Shown: positions 24,458-32,910 of the stretch, one piece after another
Layout: each line of letters starts with the position of its first letter
Numbering within the stretch: the first letter of the stretch is position 1
Source: an uncultured Candidatus Saccharibacteria bacterium
Lineage (GTDB): Bacteria > Patescibacteriota > Saccharimonadia > Saccharimonadales > Saccharimonadaceae
Direction of reading: 5' to 3'
DNA: 42,613 nucleotides
NCBI GenBank assembly: GCA_937859515.1
Contig: CALMAK010000023.1
Location: forward strand, 1-42,613
The notes under the pieces: model-generated
The model's database searches: none
Told to the model about the DNA's origin: nothing
The model's input: the letters and a program-made list of their open reading frames with translations, nothing else
Translations under genes and position numbers: made by a program

Positions 24458-24652
24458 CTATACTCCTAGGGCTCGTTTAATGTTCTTTTCCATACCACCC
24501 TTTACAACTGCAGTTGTATTGATGGCTCGTTTGCGGCTCTTGCTTTTCTTTGCAAGCATGTGGCCTTTGAATGCGCGGCGGCGGGTGATTTTACCAGTGC
24601 TGGTAAGCTTTACTCGCTTTGCCGTGCCCTTGTGGGTCTTTAGCTTTGGCAT
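24458..24652 (-). CDS. rpmI: 50S ribosomal protein L35
   Basis: 64 residues, [20 protein letters not shown] followed by [18 protein letters not shown], typical L35. The ATG shares one base with the infC stop. Confidence 0.96.
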   Translation of the reverse strand: MPKLKTHKGTAKRVKLTSTGKITRRRAFKGHMLAKKSKSRKRAINTTAVVKGGMEKNIKRALGV

Positions 24653-25164
24653 TACTTCTTACTCCTTACTACTATACTCAGATTGCGACCAGCCATCTGA
24701 GGTTTTTGCTCAAGAATTGCGTCTTCGTCCAGCAGGGCGACAATTCTGTCGATCAATTCGTATCCTAGTTCTTTGTGGGCCATCTCGCGACCGCGATAAA
24801 AGATTTGGATACGGACTTTGTGTCCTGCCTCAAGGAAAGAGCGGATCTTACGCAGCTTGATATCGAGATCTCCGCTGCCAATCTTCAGCCCAAAGCGCAT
24901 TTGCTTTAGTTCGGCTTGCTTGCTGTTCTTACGATTCTTCTGCTGTTCTTTCATCTTCTGGTATTGGTATTTACCCCAGTCAACGATTTTGGCAACAGGA
25001 GGATCTGCATTTGGTGAGATTTCGACCAAGTCAACCCCAGCTTCTTCTGCAAGCTTCAGTGCTTCAGCTCGTGAAACGATTCCCAATTGTTCTCCGTTTT
25101 GACCAATTACTCGTAGCTCGCGTGCGCGAATTGATTCATTGATACGAACTGAATTGTTACTGAT
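24652..25164 (-). CDS. infC: Translation initiation factor IF-3, AUC start
   Basis: 170 residues. The family N terminus ([15 protein letters not shown] and [11 protein letters not shown]) lies upstream of the first TTG (25086) and has no ATG, GTG or TTG before it. The best start is ATC at 25162-25164, 7 bases after AAGGAG (25172-25177). IF-3 genes in other bacteria also use AUU or similar codons so that IF-3 can repress its own synthesis. The rest is standard: [20 protein letters not shown], then the C domain ending [12 protein letters not shown]. It heads the infC-rpmI-rplT operon. Confidence 0.9.
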   Translation of the reverse strand: MSNNSVRINESIRARELRVIGQNGEQLGIVSRAEALKLAEEAGVDLVEISPNADPPVAKIVDWGKYQYQKMKEQQKNRKNSKQAELKQMRFGLKIGSGDLDIKLRKIRSFLEAGHKVRIQIFYRGREMAHKELGYELIDRIVALLDEDAILEQKPQMAGRNLSIVVRSKK

Positions 25165-25218
25165 TGTTACTCTCCTTGATTACTTATGAGCTGGCTTCTT
25201 GAGCGTTACTCATCGGCT

Positions 25219-25247
25219 ATTGTACCAAAAAGGCCTATCGAATACAA
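25219..25247 (-). promoter_or_regulatory. Promoter of infC-rpmI-rplT
   Basis: On the minus strand TTGTAT (25242-25247), a 17-base spacer and TACAAT (25219-25224), giving a leader of about 48 bases before the AUC start. Confidence 0.7.
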
Positions 25248-25260
25248 GAGGTACACGGTA

Positions 25261-26769
25261 TTAGCGATACTGTAAGGCTTCTGCGATGTGACGTGAGGCG
25301 ACGATGTCGCTATCCTCGAGGTCAGCAATGGTGCGTGCAACGCGAAGAATGCGGAAGTGCGCCCGTGTGCTGAGCTGTAGTTTCTCGGTGGCAGTTGCAA
25401 GGAGCTGCTTGGATGCGGTATCAAGTTTTATTAATGACCTGATCTCTCGACTGGATAGCATATTGTTGTATTTGCTACTACTCTTATATCGGTTATGTTG
25501 TCGGGTAGTGGCTATTCGTATGGATTTCAGAGCCTCTGTATGTTGCGAATCTGACATCGAACTATGATCTAGGAGAGTATCATGAGGCACTCGTGGAACA
25601 GTGACTATAATATCGATACGATCAATGAGCGGACCAGATAAACGTTTTTGATAACTGCTAATTTGAATGGGCGTACAAATACATTCACGGGTCACGTCTC
25701 CGTAATATCCGCAGGGGCAGGGGTTCATGGTTGCGATCAATGAGAAGTCCGCGGGGTAGATGACTTTACCTTGGGCTCTTGAGATAGCGACATGACGATC
25801 CTCGAGGGGTTGGCGCAGTGCTTCAAGAGTTGATCTTGGGTATTCAGGCATTTCATCAAGGAAGAGGATTCCTCGGTGCGCAAGGCTAATTTCACCGGGT
25901 TGAGGGTTGCTGCCACCTCCGATCAGTGCAATACGACTAGCGGTGTGATGCGGTGTACGAAATGGGCGCCTGTCGATGACGGTATCAATAACTTCTCCGC
26001 CAAGGCTGAGCATTTTCGTGATTTCCAGTTGCTCTCCCGCACCTGGAGGCGGGAGGAGGTGTAGCATTGTTTGCGCCAGCATAGTCTTACCTGTGCCAGG
26101 TGAGCCTTTAAGGAGAATGTTGTGTCGGCCTGCTGCTGCGATAACTAATGCCCGTTTTGCTTGGGCTTGGCCCACGATATCGTCGAGAAGTAAATGAGGT
26201 TTATCTGAAGAATCGGTACTGGCGTTTACTCGTGGAGTTGTCGGTGTGATGCGACGCTCACCCTTGAGGTGGAGAAATAAGTCCTTCAGGCTCGATACAC
26301 CAACAATTGAGATACCCTCAACAAGACATGCCTGATGCGTGTTATCGGTAGGTAGATAGAGGGTGGCGAGGCCAATGTCTCGTGCAGTTTCGGCGATAGA
26401 GATGACACCTCTGATTGGGCGTATTGATCCATCTAGGGCAAGTTCGCCAGCAAATGCTGCACCTGCTATTTCTGATTGCTGTAACTGGCCACTGGCAACA
26501 AGGATGGCGAGGGCGATTGGCAAATCATAATGGGTACCTTCTTTGGGGAGTTCTGCAGGTGCAAGGTTGATTGTGAGCCGCTTGGCAGGGTACTCGAGAA
26601 GTGAATTGGCGAGGGCACTTTTAACACGCTCCTTTGCCTCGTCGATTGACTTGTTGGCAAGTCCAACAATCTGCATGGAAGGGAGGCCTCGGGTGGCGTC
26701 GCCCTCGATTTCAATAGCTTTGCCACCAAAGCCTACAGGAGCCGCCGAATACACCTTTGCCACCGTCAT
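25261..26769 (-). CDS. comM: ComM/YifB family Mg-chelatase-like AAA+ ATPase
   Basis: 502 residues. An N-terminal ChlI/Lon-C-like domain (VYSAAPVGFGGKAIEIEGDA to about 170), an AAA+ core with Walker A KGSPGTGKTMLAQ, Walker B GILFLDEMPEYP, and the zinc-like motif NPCPCGYYGD, then the C-terminal helical Mg_chelatase_C domain. In naturally competent bacteria ComM is a branch-migration helicase that helps integrate imported DNA. Together with the retractable pilus this is consistent with transformation. It ends 14 bases from the infC -35 box. Confidence 0.96.
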   Translation of the reverse strand: MTVAKVYSAAPVGFGGKAIEIEGDATRGLPSMQIVGLANKSIDEAKERVKSALANSLLEYPAKRLTINLAPAELPKEGTHYDLPIALAILVASGQLQQSEIAGAAFAGELALDGSIRPIRGVISIAETARDIGLATLYLPTDNTHQACLVEGISIVGVSSLKDLFLHLKGERRITPTTPRVNASTDSSDKPHLLLDDIVGQAQAKRALVIAAAGRHNILLKGSPGTGKTMLAQTMLHLLPPPGAGEQLEITKMLSLGGEVIDTVIDRRPFRTPHHTASRIALIGGGSNPQPGEISLAHRGILFLDEMPEYPRSTLEALRQPLEDRHVAISRAQGKVIYPADFSLIATMNPCPCGYYGDVTRECICTPIQISSYQKRLSGPLIDRIDIIVTVPRVPHDTLLDHSSMSDSQHTEALKSIRIATTRQHNRYKSSSKYNNMLSSREIRSLIKLDTASKQLLATATEKLQLSTRAHFRILRVARTIADLEDSDIVASRHIAEALQYR

Positions 26770-26813
26770 GTAGTATCAGTTAAGCATAACTAGAAAGGAA
26801 CCACAAGAGGTGA

Positions 26814-26819
26814 TATAAT
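26814..26819 (+). promoter_or_regulatory. Extended -10 box of tmRNA
   Basis: TGaTATAAT (TATAAT at 26814-26819), 11 bases before the mature 5' end. Confidence 0.65.
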
Positions 26820-26830
26820 ATGAGATATCT

Positions 26831-27227
26831 GGGGCTGATACAGCTTTCGACAGAAGGATATTAACAGGTTATTCCGCAAGCCGACTTTTGCACGTAATGC
26901 ATATTGTAATTGCAAACAAGATTGCTACAGCATTTGCTAAGGTAAAGAGCGCTTTTGCTCCTAACTTCGCATTTGCGCCAATCGCAGCCTAATACGCGCG
27001 ATCATTCATTACCAATAGGTGACGTAGGGGTGATGAGTGTTATATTCACGTCACTCACCATATATATGCGCAGTGGTATATATGTGGGAAATTTTTCCAC
27101 GCAACAATTCAGATATTTTTGTTGATCTTCGAGTTTGATGAGTTGTAAATATCCAGGATTAACTATGCTTGTAGACGAATAGTCAGTTACCTTTTGGACG
27201 CGGGGGCAGTACCCGCCAGCTCCACCA
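26831..27227 (+). ncRNA. ssrA: Transfer-messenger RNA with 26-residue tag
   Basis: GGGGCTG (26831-26837) pairs with CAGCTCC, with discriminator A and CCA 27225-27227. The 5' D-like region GATACAGCTTTCGACAGAA is typical. The tag frame resumes at GCA (26912-26914), begins ANKIATAFAK, ends FAFAPIAA and stops at TAA 26990-26992. The tag is about twice the usual length. The T-arm is GCGGG-GGCAGTA-CCCGC, so the loop lacks the normal TTCGA. Pseudoknot-forming segments follow the stop codon. Confidence 0.93.
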
Positions 27228-27233
27228 AAGAAA

Positions 27234-27261
27234 GCGCCCGACAGTAATAGTCGGGCTTTTC
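27234..27261 (+). terminator. Terminator of tmRNA
   Basis: GCCCGAC-agtaata-GTCGGGC followed by TTTT, starting 9 bases after the CCA. Confidence 0.85.
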
Positions 27262-27454
27262 CTTTGCACAGTATATGGGCGAATCGTATGGATAAAAAAG
27301 AAACAACCGCCTGCGAGGAACGGTCGTTTCAAGTGTGGAGTTTTTTGGAAATACTTTTTATTTTTGGTCCCTGTATAATTTTTTTACTCAGGAACTACCC
27401 CTATAATAAGCCAGCATCGTGCTTACGTCAATACTATTTTTTGACAATATTCAG

Positions 27455-27485
27455 GTAAAAAATACCACGTTATTGTAAGGTGGTG
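27455..27485 (-). terminator. Terminator of the HIT pseudogene
   Basis: On the minus strand ACCACC-ttacaataac-GTGGT followed by ATTTTTT. Confidence 0.65.
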
Positions 27486-27535
27486 AAGATAGGGCTGGAT
27501 ACTCTGGAGGATACACTATACGTAGCGTGCCGTGG

Positions 27536-28006
27536 CTACTTTGTGTGCCGAAGCAGGTGCTTGCGCAAGAGGGCAGCGTAGGGAGCGCGTTCGGATGGAG
27601 AGACAATGCGTTTATTATCATGGTTCTGATACAGTCGATCGTCTGGGTAGCGTGGAAAAATATGGGTGTGGAAGTGCCACACGTCCTGGTTGCCATCTGG
27701 CTCGTTATGTTGACGAGTTGAGATGCCAGTGCAGCCGTTGTAGGTTGATCGAATGGCACGAGCGATATGCTTACTGATGATTGCAATATGGCTCAATACT
27801 TCGTCATCAATGTCGTATAGGTTTTCTGCATGGTAGTTAGGAATGATGATGACATGACCTGGATTATTAACCCACTATTTTGGTGAGATGAACGCAGTAA
27901 CGTGGTCGTCTTGTAGAACGATATCACTATTTTGTTTCAGTTCGGTTTCATTTCCGCTCAGCCAATGGCAGAACGGACAGAGATAATTGGTTGGCTCGTG
28001 ATGCAT
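27536..28006 (-). pseudogene. HIT-family hydrolase interrupted by an amber codon
   Basis: ATG 28006 to TAG 27536 reads through as one 156-residue HIT protein except for TAG at 27875-27877 (codon 44). The N terminus has a CPFC pair, then FISPK-stop-WVNNPGHVIIIPN, and the active site WHFHTHIFPR (HxHxH) is intact. A Trp (TGG) fits the family at codon 44, so one G-to-A change explains it. A leaderless promoter (TATAAT, 28013-28018) and a terminator are still present, so the loss looks recent. TAG ends several normal genes here, so it is a real stop. Confidence 0.85.
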
Positions 28007-28012
28007 CCTTTT

Positions 28013-28018
28013 ATTATA
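28013..28018 (-). promoter_or_regulatory. -10 box of the HIT pseudogene (leaderless)
   Basis: On the minus strand TATAAT ends 6 bases before ATG 28006. Confidence 0.5.
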
Positions 28019-28729
28019 ACAAAGGAAGGTTTTTGTGTAGGAGGGTTATGGAGTCGGAAGCGCATGAATGCATAGAATATGTAATATACACAATGTAATT
28101 ATATTTACAACATTTAAATACTATAAAGGGGTGATGTGCGGCATTGTATTTATATGTTGTTATAATTACATATGAATAATCATGATAATCTATTGACCAA
28201 AAAGCATAAGCGTGCTATTATCAGTTCAAGCTTTTAGAAAAACAAAAAAGCAAAAAATACCTTAACAATTCAGCCAGTAAGAACGAAGCCGGCGATGATG
28301 ATTCGACGGAAATTCGGTGACGACAAAAACAAAAAGATAAACAAAAAAACTATGTTGCGCTGTGCGCATCACGCACCTTCTTTACTTTTCTTTTGATCGT
28401 GGCGTCACCGATGCTCCGCCTAAGTGCATAACGTGGCGTTGAGTCGCATTCGGAGTACTGATGCGCCTAGTATATTCCTTTTATCTAATTCATGAAGAAA
28501 TGATAGTACTAGGCGTGTCGTGGAAACGATGCAATATTTACTTGCCCCGAGTTTTCTCGGAGCGGTCAGTAAGCCAACGAGCGGCAGGCTGTTCATTCAG
28601 TTCACACGCCCTATTATTTGAATACAGCGGCGTATGCTGAACTGTGGACGCATAAGCTTGTCGCTTTGGCTACCTTGGTTTGTTCTTCGAGGGCAATCTG
28701 ACTATATATCGTGTATAGTAATAAGCGAT
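28019..28729. other. Gene-poor, A/T-rich intergenic stretch with inverted repeats
   Basis: No convincing gene is seen over about 700 bases. A TATAAT (28161-28166) stands before a 21-codon frame (28172-28237, MNNHDNLLTKKHKRAIISSS) that ends at TAG and continues open for about 58 codons. An imperfect long hairpin spans 28314-28411 (outer arms TCGGTGACG/CGTCACCGA). A 9-bp inverted repeat CGCCTAGTA/TACTAGGCG lies at 28464-28515. The region looks like decayed sequence beside the HIT pseudogene, possibly the remains of a small element. Confidence 0.5.
28314..28411. repeat. Imperfect 98-nt palindrome
   Basis: The outer arms TCGGTGACG (28314-28322) and CGTCACCGA (28403-28411) are exact inverted repeats. 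Inside them an A-rich arm (AAAAAGATAAA) faces a T-rich arm (TTTACTTTTCTTTT), and the centre holds GTGCGcatcaCGCAC. The A/T-rich stem with a GC centre recalls the hairpins of the tRNA-linked elements. Confidence 0.5.
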
Positions 28730-29119
28730 ATGTTTGCTAGGATCCTTACTGTCACGTCAATCATAAGCTTTTGCCTTTTGATGCTTGTTTTAACAACGAC
28801 AACTCCAGGGACTGCTGGGCCAGTCGTTATTCTACTTGTATTTATCTTGATGTATCTGTCACTGCTTGGCGCGGTGACTTTTTTGCTATATGGGAGTACG
28901 CGCATGGTATATTTTTTAATGCATTTGGTTGCGAATCGTAATGTACGATCAAGGTTGGCGCTCAGTCGTGCGTACCTTTACGCAACGGTAGTAGCGGTAT
29001 TGCCGATGATTCTTATGGGACTGTACTCTGTGAATGGCATACGATGGTATGAGCTTCTTCTAGTAGGGATATTCGGTCTTGTTGGAGTGCTCTATATTGC
29101 GCGGCGAACAAAAAGCTAA
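28730..29119 (+). CDS. Four-segment membrane protein near the DNA-transfer ATPase
   Basis: 129 residues from ATG 28730, after TATAGT (28714-28719). About four membrane segments: FARILTVTSIISFCLLMLVL, AGPVVILLVFILMYLSLLGA, ALSRAYLYATVVAVLPMILM and WYELLLVGIFGLVGVLYIA. No recognised motif. A longer frame back to 28634 exists but overlaps the promoter. It lies upstream of the proline-rich protein and the VirD4-like ATPase, so it may be a membrane part of that system, which is only inferred from position. Confidence 0.65.
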   Translation: MFARILTVTSIISFCLLMLVLTTTTPGTAGPVVILLVFILMYLSLLGAVTFLLYGSTRMVYFLMHLVANRNVRSRLALSRAYLYATVVAVLPMILMGLYSVNGIRWYELLLVGIFGLVGVLYIARRTKS

Positions 29120-29147
29120 TACGGCTGTTGATTTGTAGTTCTTATGC

Positions 29148-29153
29148 TATAAT
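29148..29153 (+). promoter_or_regulatory. -10 box of the proline-rich protein gene (leaderless)
   Basis: TATAAT ends 7 bases before ATG 29161, so transcription should start at the start codon. Confidence 0.6.
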
Positions 29154-29160
29154 TACAGAT

Positions 29161-29580
29161 ATGGAACCGAGTCTTAACGCGCCACGCATAAACTATGAGC
29201 AATCTCCGTCATTGCCAGCACCTATGCCCGAGGTTGTGCCTGGGAGTGTACCAGAGGTGTATCCTGATCGCGAGCCAACACGGATTGAACAAGAACCGCA
29301 GCCTGCACCTCAACAGCCAGCACCTGATCCTGCAGTGGTGCCTGTTCTACCACAGCCCGTAGTCCAGACTGACGATACGACAGTATCCCCAACGGTCATC
29401 ACTGATGTTCCAGATACTGCCGCAGACGATGACTTGATTGAGAAGGAGTGGGTTAACAAGGCAAAGCACATTATTGCGCAGACGGTCGATGATCCAAGAG
29501 CAAGAGAAGAAGCCGTGGGGCAGTTACAGCGTGAATATCTACGTAAACGATACGGGAAGGAACTGGGCGTCTCCGAATAG
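29161..29580 (+). CDS. Proline-rich protein with C-terminal helical domain
   Basis: 139 residues. Residues 1-80 are low-complexity and rich in Pro, Glu and Gln (APMPEVVPGSVPEVYP, PQPAPQQPAPDPAVVPVLPQ). The C terminus is a compact helical segment, DDLIEKEWVNKAKHIIAQTV followed by DDPRAREEAVGQLQREYLRK. No signal peptide is visible. It is 20 bases upstream of the VirD4-like ATPase and is probably co-transcribed. I infer an adaptor or tether for that machine; the family has no known function to me. Confidence 0.75.
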   Translation: MEPSLNAPRINYEQSPSLPAPMPEVVPGSVPEVYPDREPTRIEQEPQPAPQQPAPDPAVVPVLPQPVVQTDDTTVSPTVITDVPDTAADDDLIEKEWVNKAKHIIAQTVDDPRAREEAVGQLQREYLRKRYGKELGVSE

Positions 29581-29600
29581 GCGTATGGAATAGGGAAGGT

Positions 29601-32570
29601 ATGACAGAAGTACTGATAACGGGATTCATAGTTATCGTCCTCGCTATTGCTGCGGGAGTATTTTTGTTTAGCCAGTATCGCAAGACGTTACGTGAGGCCA
29701 AGAATTACGAGCGTGGCCTCAAGATGATCCCGATGTATATTCACATTCCGCCCGCCAGTGACGATATTGAGACAGGCGGGCGTGACGAGCGTGATGTCAC
29801 GGAAGAGGTTCTGTCCGAGGCGCAAGTTCTCTATAACATTATTGCTAGTACTGCCACAAAGGGTTTTAAAAGTCGCATTTATGGACAGCGGCACATATCA
29901 TTTGAGATTGTTGCTCACGAGGGGCTCGTGCATTACTATGCGGTTGTACCGTTCGTCTTGGTTGATGTAGTCAAGCAAGCGATTGCTGCAGCATATCCAA
30001 CTGCCCGCCTTGAGGAGGTGGAGGAGAGGAATATCTTTAGCCGCGAAGGGCGTATGAGCGGTACGATTGGTGGTGAATTCACATTGAAAAAAGACTTTAT
30101 TTATCCGATTGCCACATACCAAGAGACTAAACGTGATGCAGCTCGGGCGATGCTTAACGCCTTCTCGTCGGCAACACGTGAAGACGGTATGGCAGTACAG
30201 TTCTTGATGCGACCCGCACAAGAGGGCTGGACGAAGGCTTCAGTTGATGCGGTTGAGAAGATAAAGAAAGAAAAAGGGCTGAAGGGCCCGTTGAATCTTG
30301 GCGGTGTAAATGGCCTGTTGGAGGCATTATGGAAACCGCCAGAGTCTGTTGATCAGATGAAGCCTGAAGATCGTCAACTGACGGCGCTCGAACAGTCAGC
30401 CATTGACGCGATTGAAGAGAAGACGCGTCACTCGGGATATGAAGTATTGATTCGTGTTGTGGTGTCATCAAATACCGCTGCACGTTCACAGGGGCTATTG
30501 AAGAACGTCGTGGCGGCATTCTCATTGTTTGACTCCCCAAGCTACAATGGGTTTCAGTTTACGCCAACCAAAAATGTTGACGAGTTAGTGACAGCATATA
30601 TCTTTCGGTTCTTCCCTCAGTCTGTGTCGCAGAATGTTTTAAACACCGTAGAGCTTGCCACATTATTCCATCTACCAGACCAAAGTAGTATTCCGACATC
30701 ACAGGTTAAGCGCCAGATGTCAAAGCAAGTTGATGGTCCAACACAGGTGATGGACGAGGGAGTATTGTTGGGGTATAACGAATTTCGTGGTGTTAAAAAG
30801 CCAATTCGACTCAGTACAAATGACCGTCGCCGACATACATATATTATTGGACAGACTGGTACTGGTAAGTCGGTCTTACTTGAGAACATTGCGTATCAAG
30901 ATATGATGGATGGCCGTGGGTTTGCCTTTGTCGACCCGCATGGTGACTCGGTGGAGGCGCTGCTGGGCAAAGTGCCAAAAGAGCGTGTCGAAGATATTAT
31001 ATATTTCAATCCAAGCGATATGACCAACCCGATTGGCCTGAATATGTTTGAGTTTGATACGCCCGATCAAAAAGACTTCCTGGTGCAAGAAGCAATTAAT
31101 ATGCTGTATGGCCTCTATGACCCAGGACATACCGGTATTGTTGGTCCACGGCTTGAGCATATCTTCCGTAACTGTGCCTTATTGTTGATGTCGGACCCCG
31201 CAGGAGGTACCTTTATTGATATTCCAAAGGTGTTGATCGACGACGAGTTCCGCAATGCCAAGTTAAAATACGTAACTGATCGGACGGTGCTAGATTTCTG
31301 GACTAAGGAGTTCCCAGCATCTCAAAAGTCAAACGAAGCGGGTGAGGTCATCAGCTGGGTAGTCTCGAAGTTCGGTCCATTTATTTCGAATGATTCAATG
31401 CGTAATATCATCGGACAGACGAAGAGTGGCTTTAATTTGCGCGATATTATGGATAATAAGAAGATCCTTCTGGTCAACCTCTCAAAAGGCAAGATGGGTG
31501 AATTGAATAGTAAGCTTCTTGGTATTATCTTTGTGATGAAATTTCAGGCTGCGGCGATGGCAAGGGCAAATATAGCCGAACATGAGCGACAAGATTTCTG
31601 TCTGTTTGTCGATGAGTTCCAAAACTTTGCGACCGAAAGCTTTGAATCTATTCTGTCTGAGGCTCGTAAGTATCGTCTGAATTTAGCACTCGGTAACCAG
31701 TTTATGACTCAATTGACGGATAAGATCCGTGAGGCGATTATCGGTAACGTAGGAACGGTCATCAGTGGCCGTATTGGTATCACGGATGCCGAAATCTTAG
31801 AGAAGAAGTTTAAGCCGACCTTTGAAGCTGAGGATCTTGCGAAGCTACCGAACCACAACTCTATTACGTCTGTGATGATTCAGAATGTTCCGTCGGCGCC
31901 ATTTAGTATGAGCTGGATCGCACCAATGGGTCAGTCGAATCCGAATCTTGTTGATGCACTGAAGAAGCTATCGGCGGCAAAATATGGTAAACCACGAGTA
32001 GTTGTTGAGAAGGAGATCTCTGATCGCCTAAGCGCAGGTGAGGGTGCTAAGAAGAATAAGCTAGAGGAGCTGCGAAAAGCTCAGAGCAATAGGTTTGGTG
32101 CAGGTGCAGGCGGTCCTAAGTCACCAGTACCGGCCGGCACGACAGCCAAGCCAGGCGCTGGCTCATCGTTCCTTGATGAATGGCTAGCAAAGCGTCAGCA
32201 ACTGGCGAGTCAGCCTGGCGTATCAACTGCCAAGCCAGCGCCTGGGCCGGGCAAGCCAATTGCGCAACCGCCACTTGCCTCACTGCCGGCTCGTCCTATG
32301 GCACCACAGTCCGTGCCTTCAGCGCCTGCTGGGATACCGGTGCCACCATCATCTCCTTTCGTTGGGCAGTCGGCTATACCGCAACAGCCGGCGGGGGAGG
32401 CTATGCCTCCTGTCTCTGATGTTCCAACTGATATTCCAGCCTCGTTGACACCTCCTCCCGTACTACCAAACAGCACACCGTCGGCTAATGGCATCCATAC
32501 GTTTGATGTTCGTGCGGGCTCAGCGCAGGCTACGGATGAGCCGCAAGAGTTTTCAATGAAGATTCGCTAG
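29601..32570 (+). CDS. VirD4/TraG/HerA-like type IV secretion ATPase
   Basis: 989 residues. An N-terminal membrane segment (VLITGFIVIVLAIAAGVFLF), a large unknown domain (about 60-390), then a P-loop core with Walker A YIIGQTGTGKSVLLEN near 414-429, DPHGDSVEALLG, NPIGLNMFEFD, Walker B FCLFVDEFQNFATESFESIL near 666, and sensor NLALGNQFMTQL. This is the coupling-protein/HerA-FtsK group that pumps DNA or protein through the membrane. The tail (about 830-970) is Pro/Ala/Gly rich and disordered, like a docking arm. No relaxase or VirB6/B8 genes are visible here. Confidence 0.85.
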   Translation: MTEVLITGFIVIVLAIAAGVFLFSQYRKTLREAKNYERGLKMIPMYIHIPPASDDIETGGRDERDVTEEVLSEAQVLYNIIASTATKGFKSRIYGQRHISFEIVAHEGLVHYYAVVPFVLVDVVKQAIAAAYPTARLEEVEERNIFSREGRMSGTIGGEFTLKKDFIYPIATYQETKRDAARAMLNAFSSATREDGMAVQFLMRPAQEGWTKASVDAVEKIKKEKGLKGPLNLGGVNGLLEALWKPPESVDQMKPEDRQLTALEQSAIDAIEEKTRHSGYEVLIRVVVSSNTAARSQGLLKNVVAAFSLFDSPSYNGFQFTPTKNVDELVTAYIFRFFPQSVSQNVLNTVELATLFHLPDQSSIPTSQVKRQMSKQVDGPTQVMDEGVLLGYNEFRGVKKPIRLSTNDRRRHTYIIGQTGTGKSVLLENIAYQDMMDGRGFAFVDPHGDSVEALLGKVPKERVEDIIYFNPSDMTNPIGLNMFEFDTPDQKDFLVQEAINMLYGLYDPGHTGIVGPRLEHIFRNCALLLMSDPAGGTFIDIPKVLIDDEFRNAKLKYVTDRTVLDFWTKEFPASQKSNEAGEVISWVVSKFGPFISNDSMRNIIGQTKSGFNLRDIMDNKKILLVNLSKGKMGELNSKLLGIIFVMKFQAAAMARANIAEHERQDFCLFVDEFQNFATESFESILSEARKYRLNLALGNQFMTQLTDKIREAIIGNVGTVISGRIGITDAEILEKKFKPTFEAEDLAKLPNHNSITSVMIQNVPSAPFSMSWIAPMGQSNPNLVDALKKLSAAKYGKPRVVVEKEISDRLSAGEGAKKNKLEELRKAQSNRFGAGAGGPKSPVPAGTTAKPGAGSSFLDEWLAKRQQLASQPGVSTAKPAPGPGKPIAQPPLASLPARPMAPQSVPSAPAGIPVPPSSPFVGQSAIPQQPAGEAMPPVSDVPTDIPASLTPPPVLPNSTPSANGIHTFDVRAGSAQATDEPQEFSMKIR

Positions 32571-32909
32571 CTAGCGACGGCCTCGAGAGATAACGAAAAA
32601 CAGATCATACAATAGCCCAATACACCAACCAAATGCAAATGCAACGAGCGACTCGGTGGCGTTAAAGGGTACTTCGTAGATATGCGCAATGGTGTAGGTT
32701 CCGACTAGAGTAACGAAAGAGACGGCGGCGCCCATCATGAGCGATCGAGGTCGGAATAGTAGCGACCCGAAAAAGCCGCCAATAAGAGCGCCGGTGGGAG
32801 AGTGAAGTAGCCGACTCCATACTCGTTCAGTAGGGGAAAGCTCACTTTGCATGTCGCTCATAGTCGCTTTATAGCTTGATGTGACCGTCGTCTTACTCAA
32901 GGTTGGCAT
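32571..32909 (-). CDS. Small membrane protein, unknown
   Basis: 112 residues with about three hydrophobic segments (PTGALIGGFFGSLLF, MMGAAVSFVTLVGTYTIAHI, LVAFAFGWCIGLLYDLFFVI). An AGGAGG ribosome site lies 8 bases before ATG 32909, which itself is one base from the stop of the next gene upstream (32911), so both form one minus-strand operon. Not recognised. It converges with the VirD4-like gene with no space between. Confidence 0.7.
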   Translation of the reverse strand: MPTLSKTTVTSSYKATMSDMQSELSPTERVWSRLLHSPTGALIGGFFGSLLFRPRSLMMGAAVSFVTLVGTYTIAHIYEVPFNATESLVAFAFGWCIGLLYDLFFVISRGRR

Positions 32910-32910
32910 A

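Noticed and set aside
27264-27458. 64-codon plus-strand frame after tmRNA
   Set aside because: It starts at the tmRNA terminator T-run, has no ribosome site or family pattern, and overlaps hairpins and A/T-rich non-coding sequence.
27875-28237. Amber codon read as an amino acid in this genome
   Set aside because: Several intact genes in the window end with TAG and no tRNA with anticodon CUA is seen here, so two neighbouring TAG-broken frames are better explained by decay.
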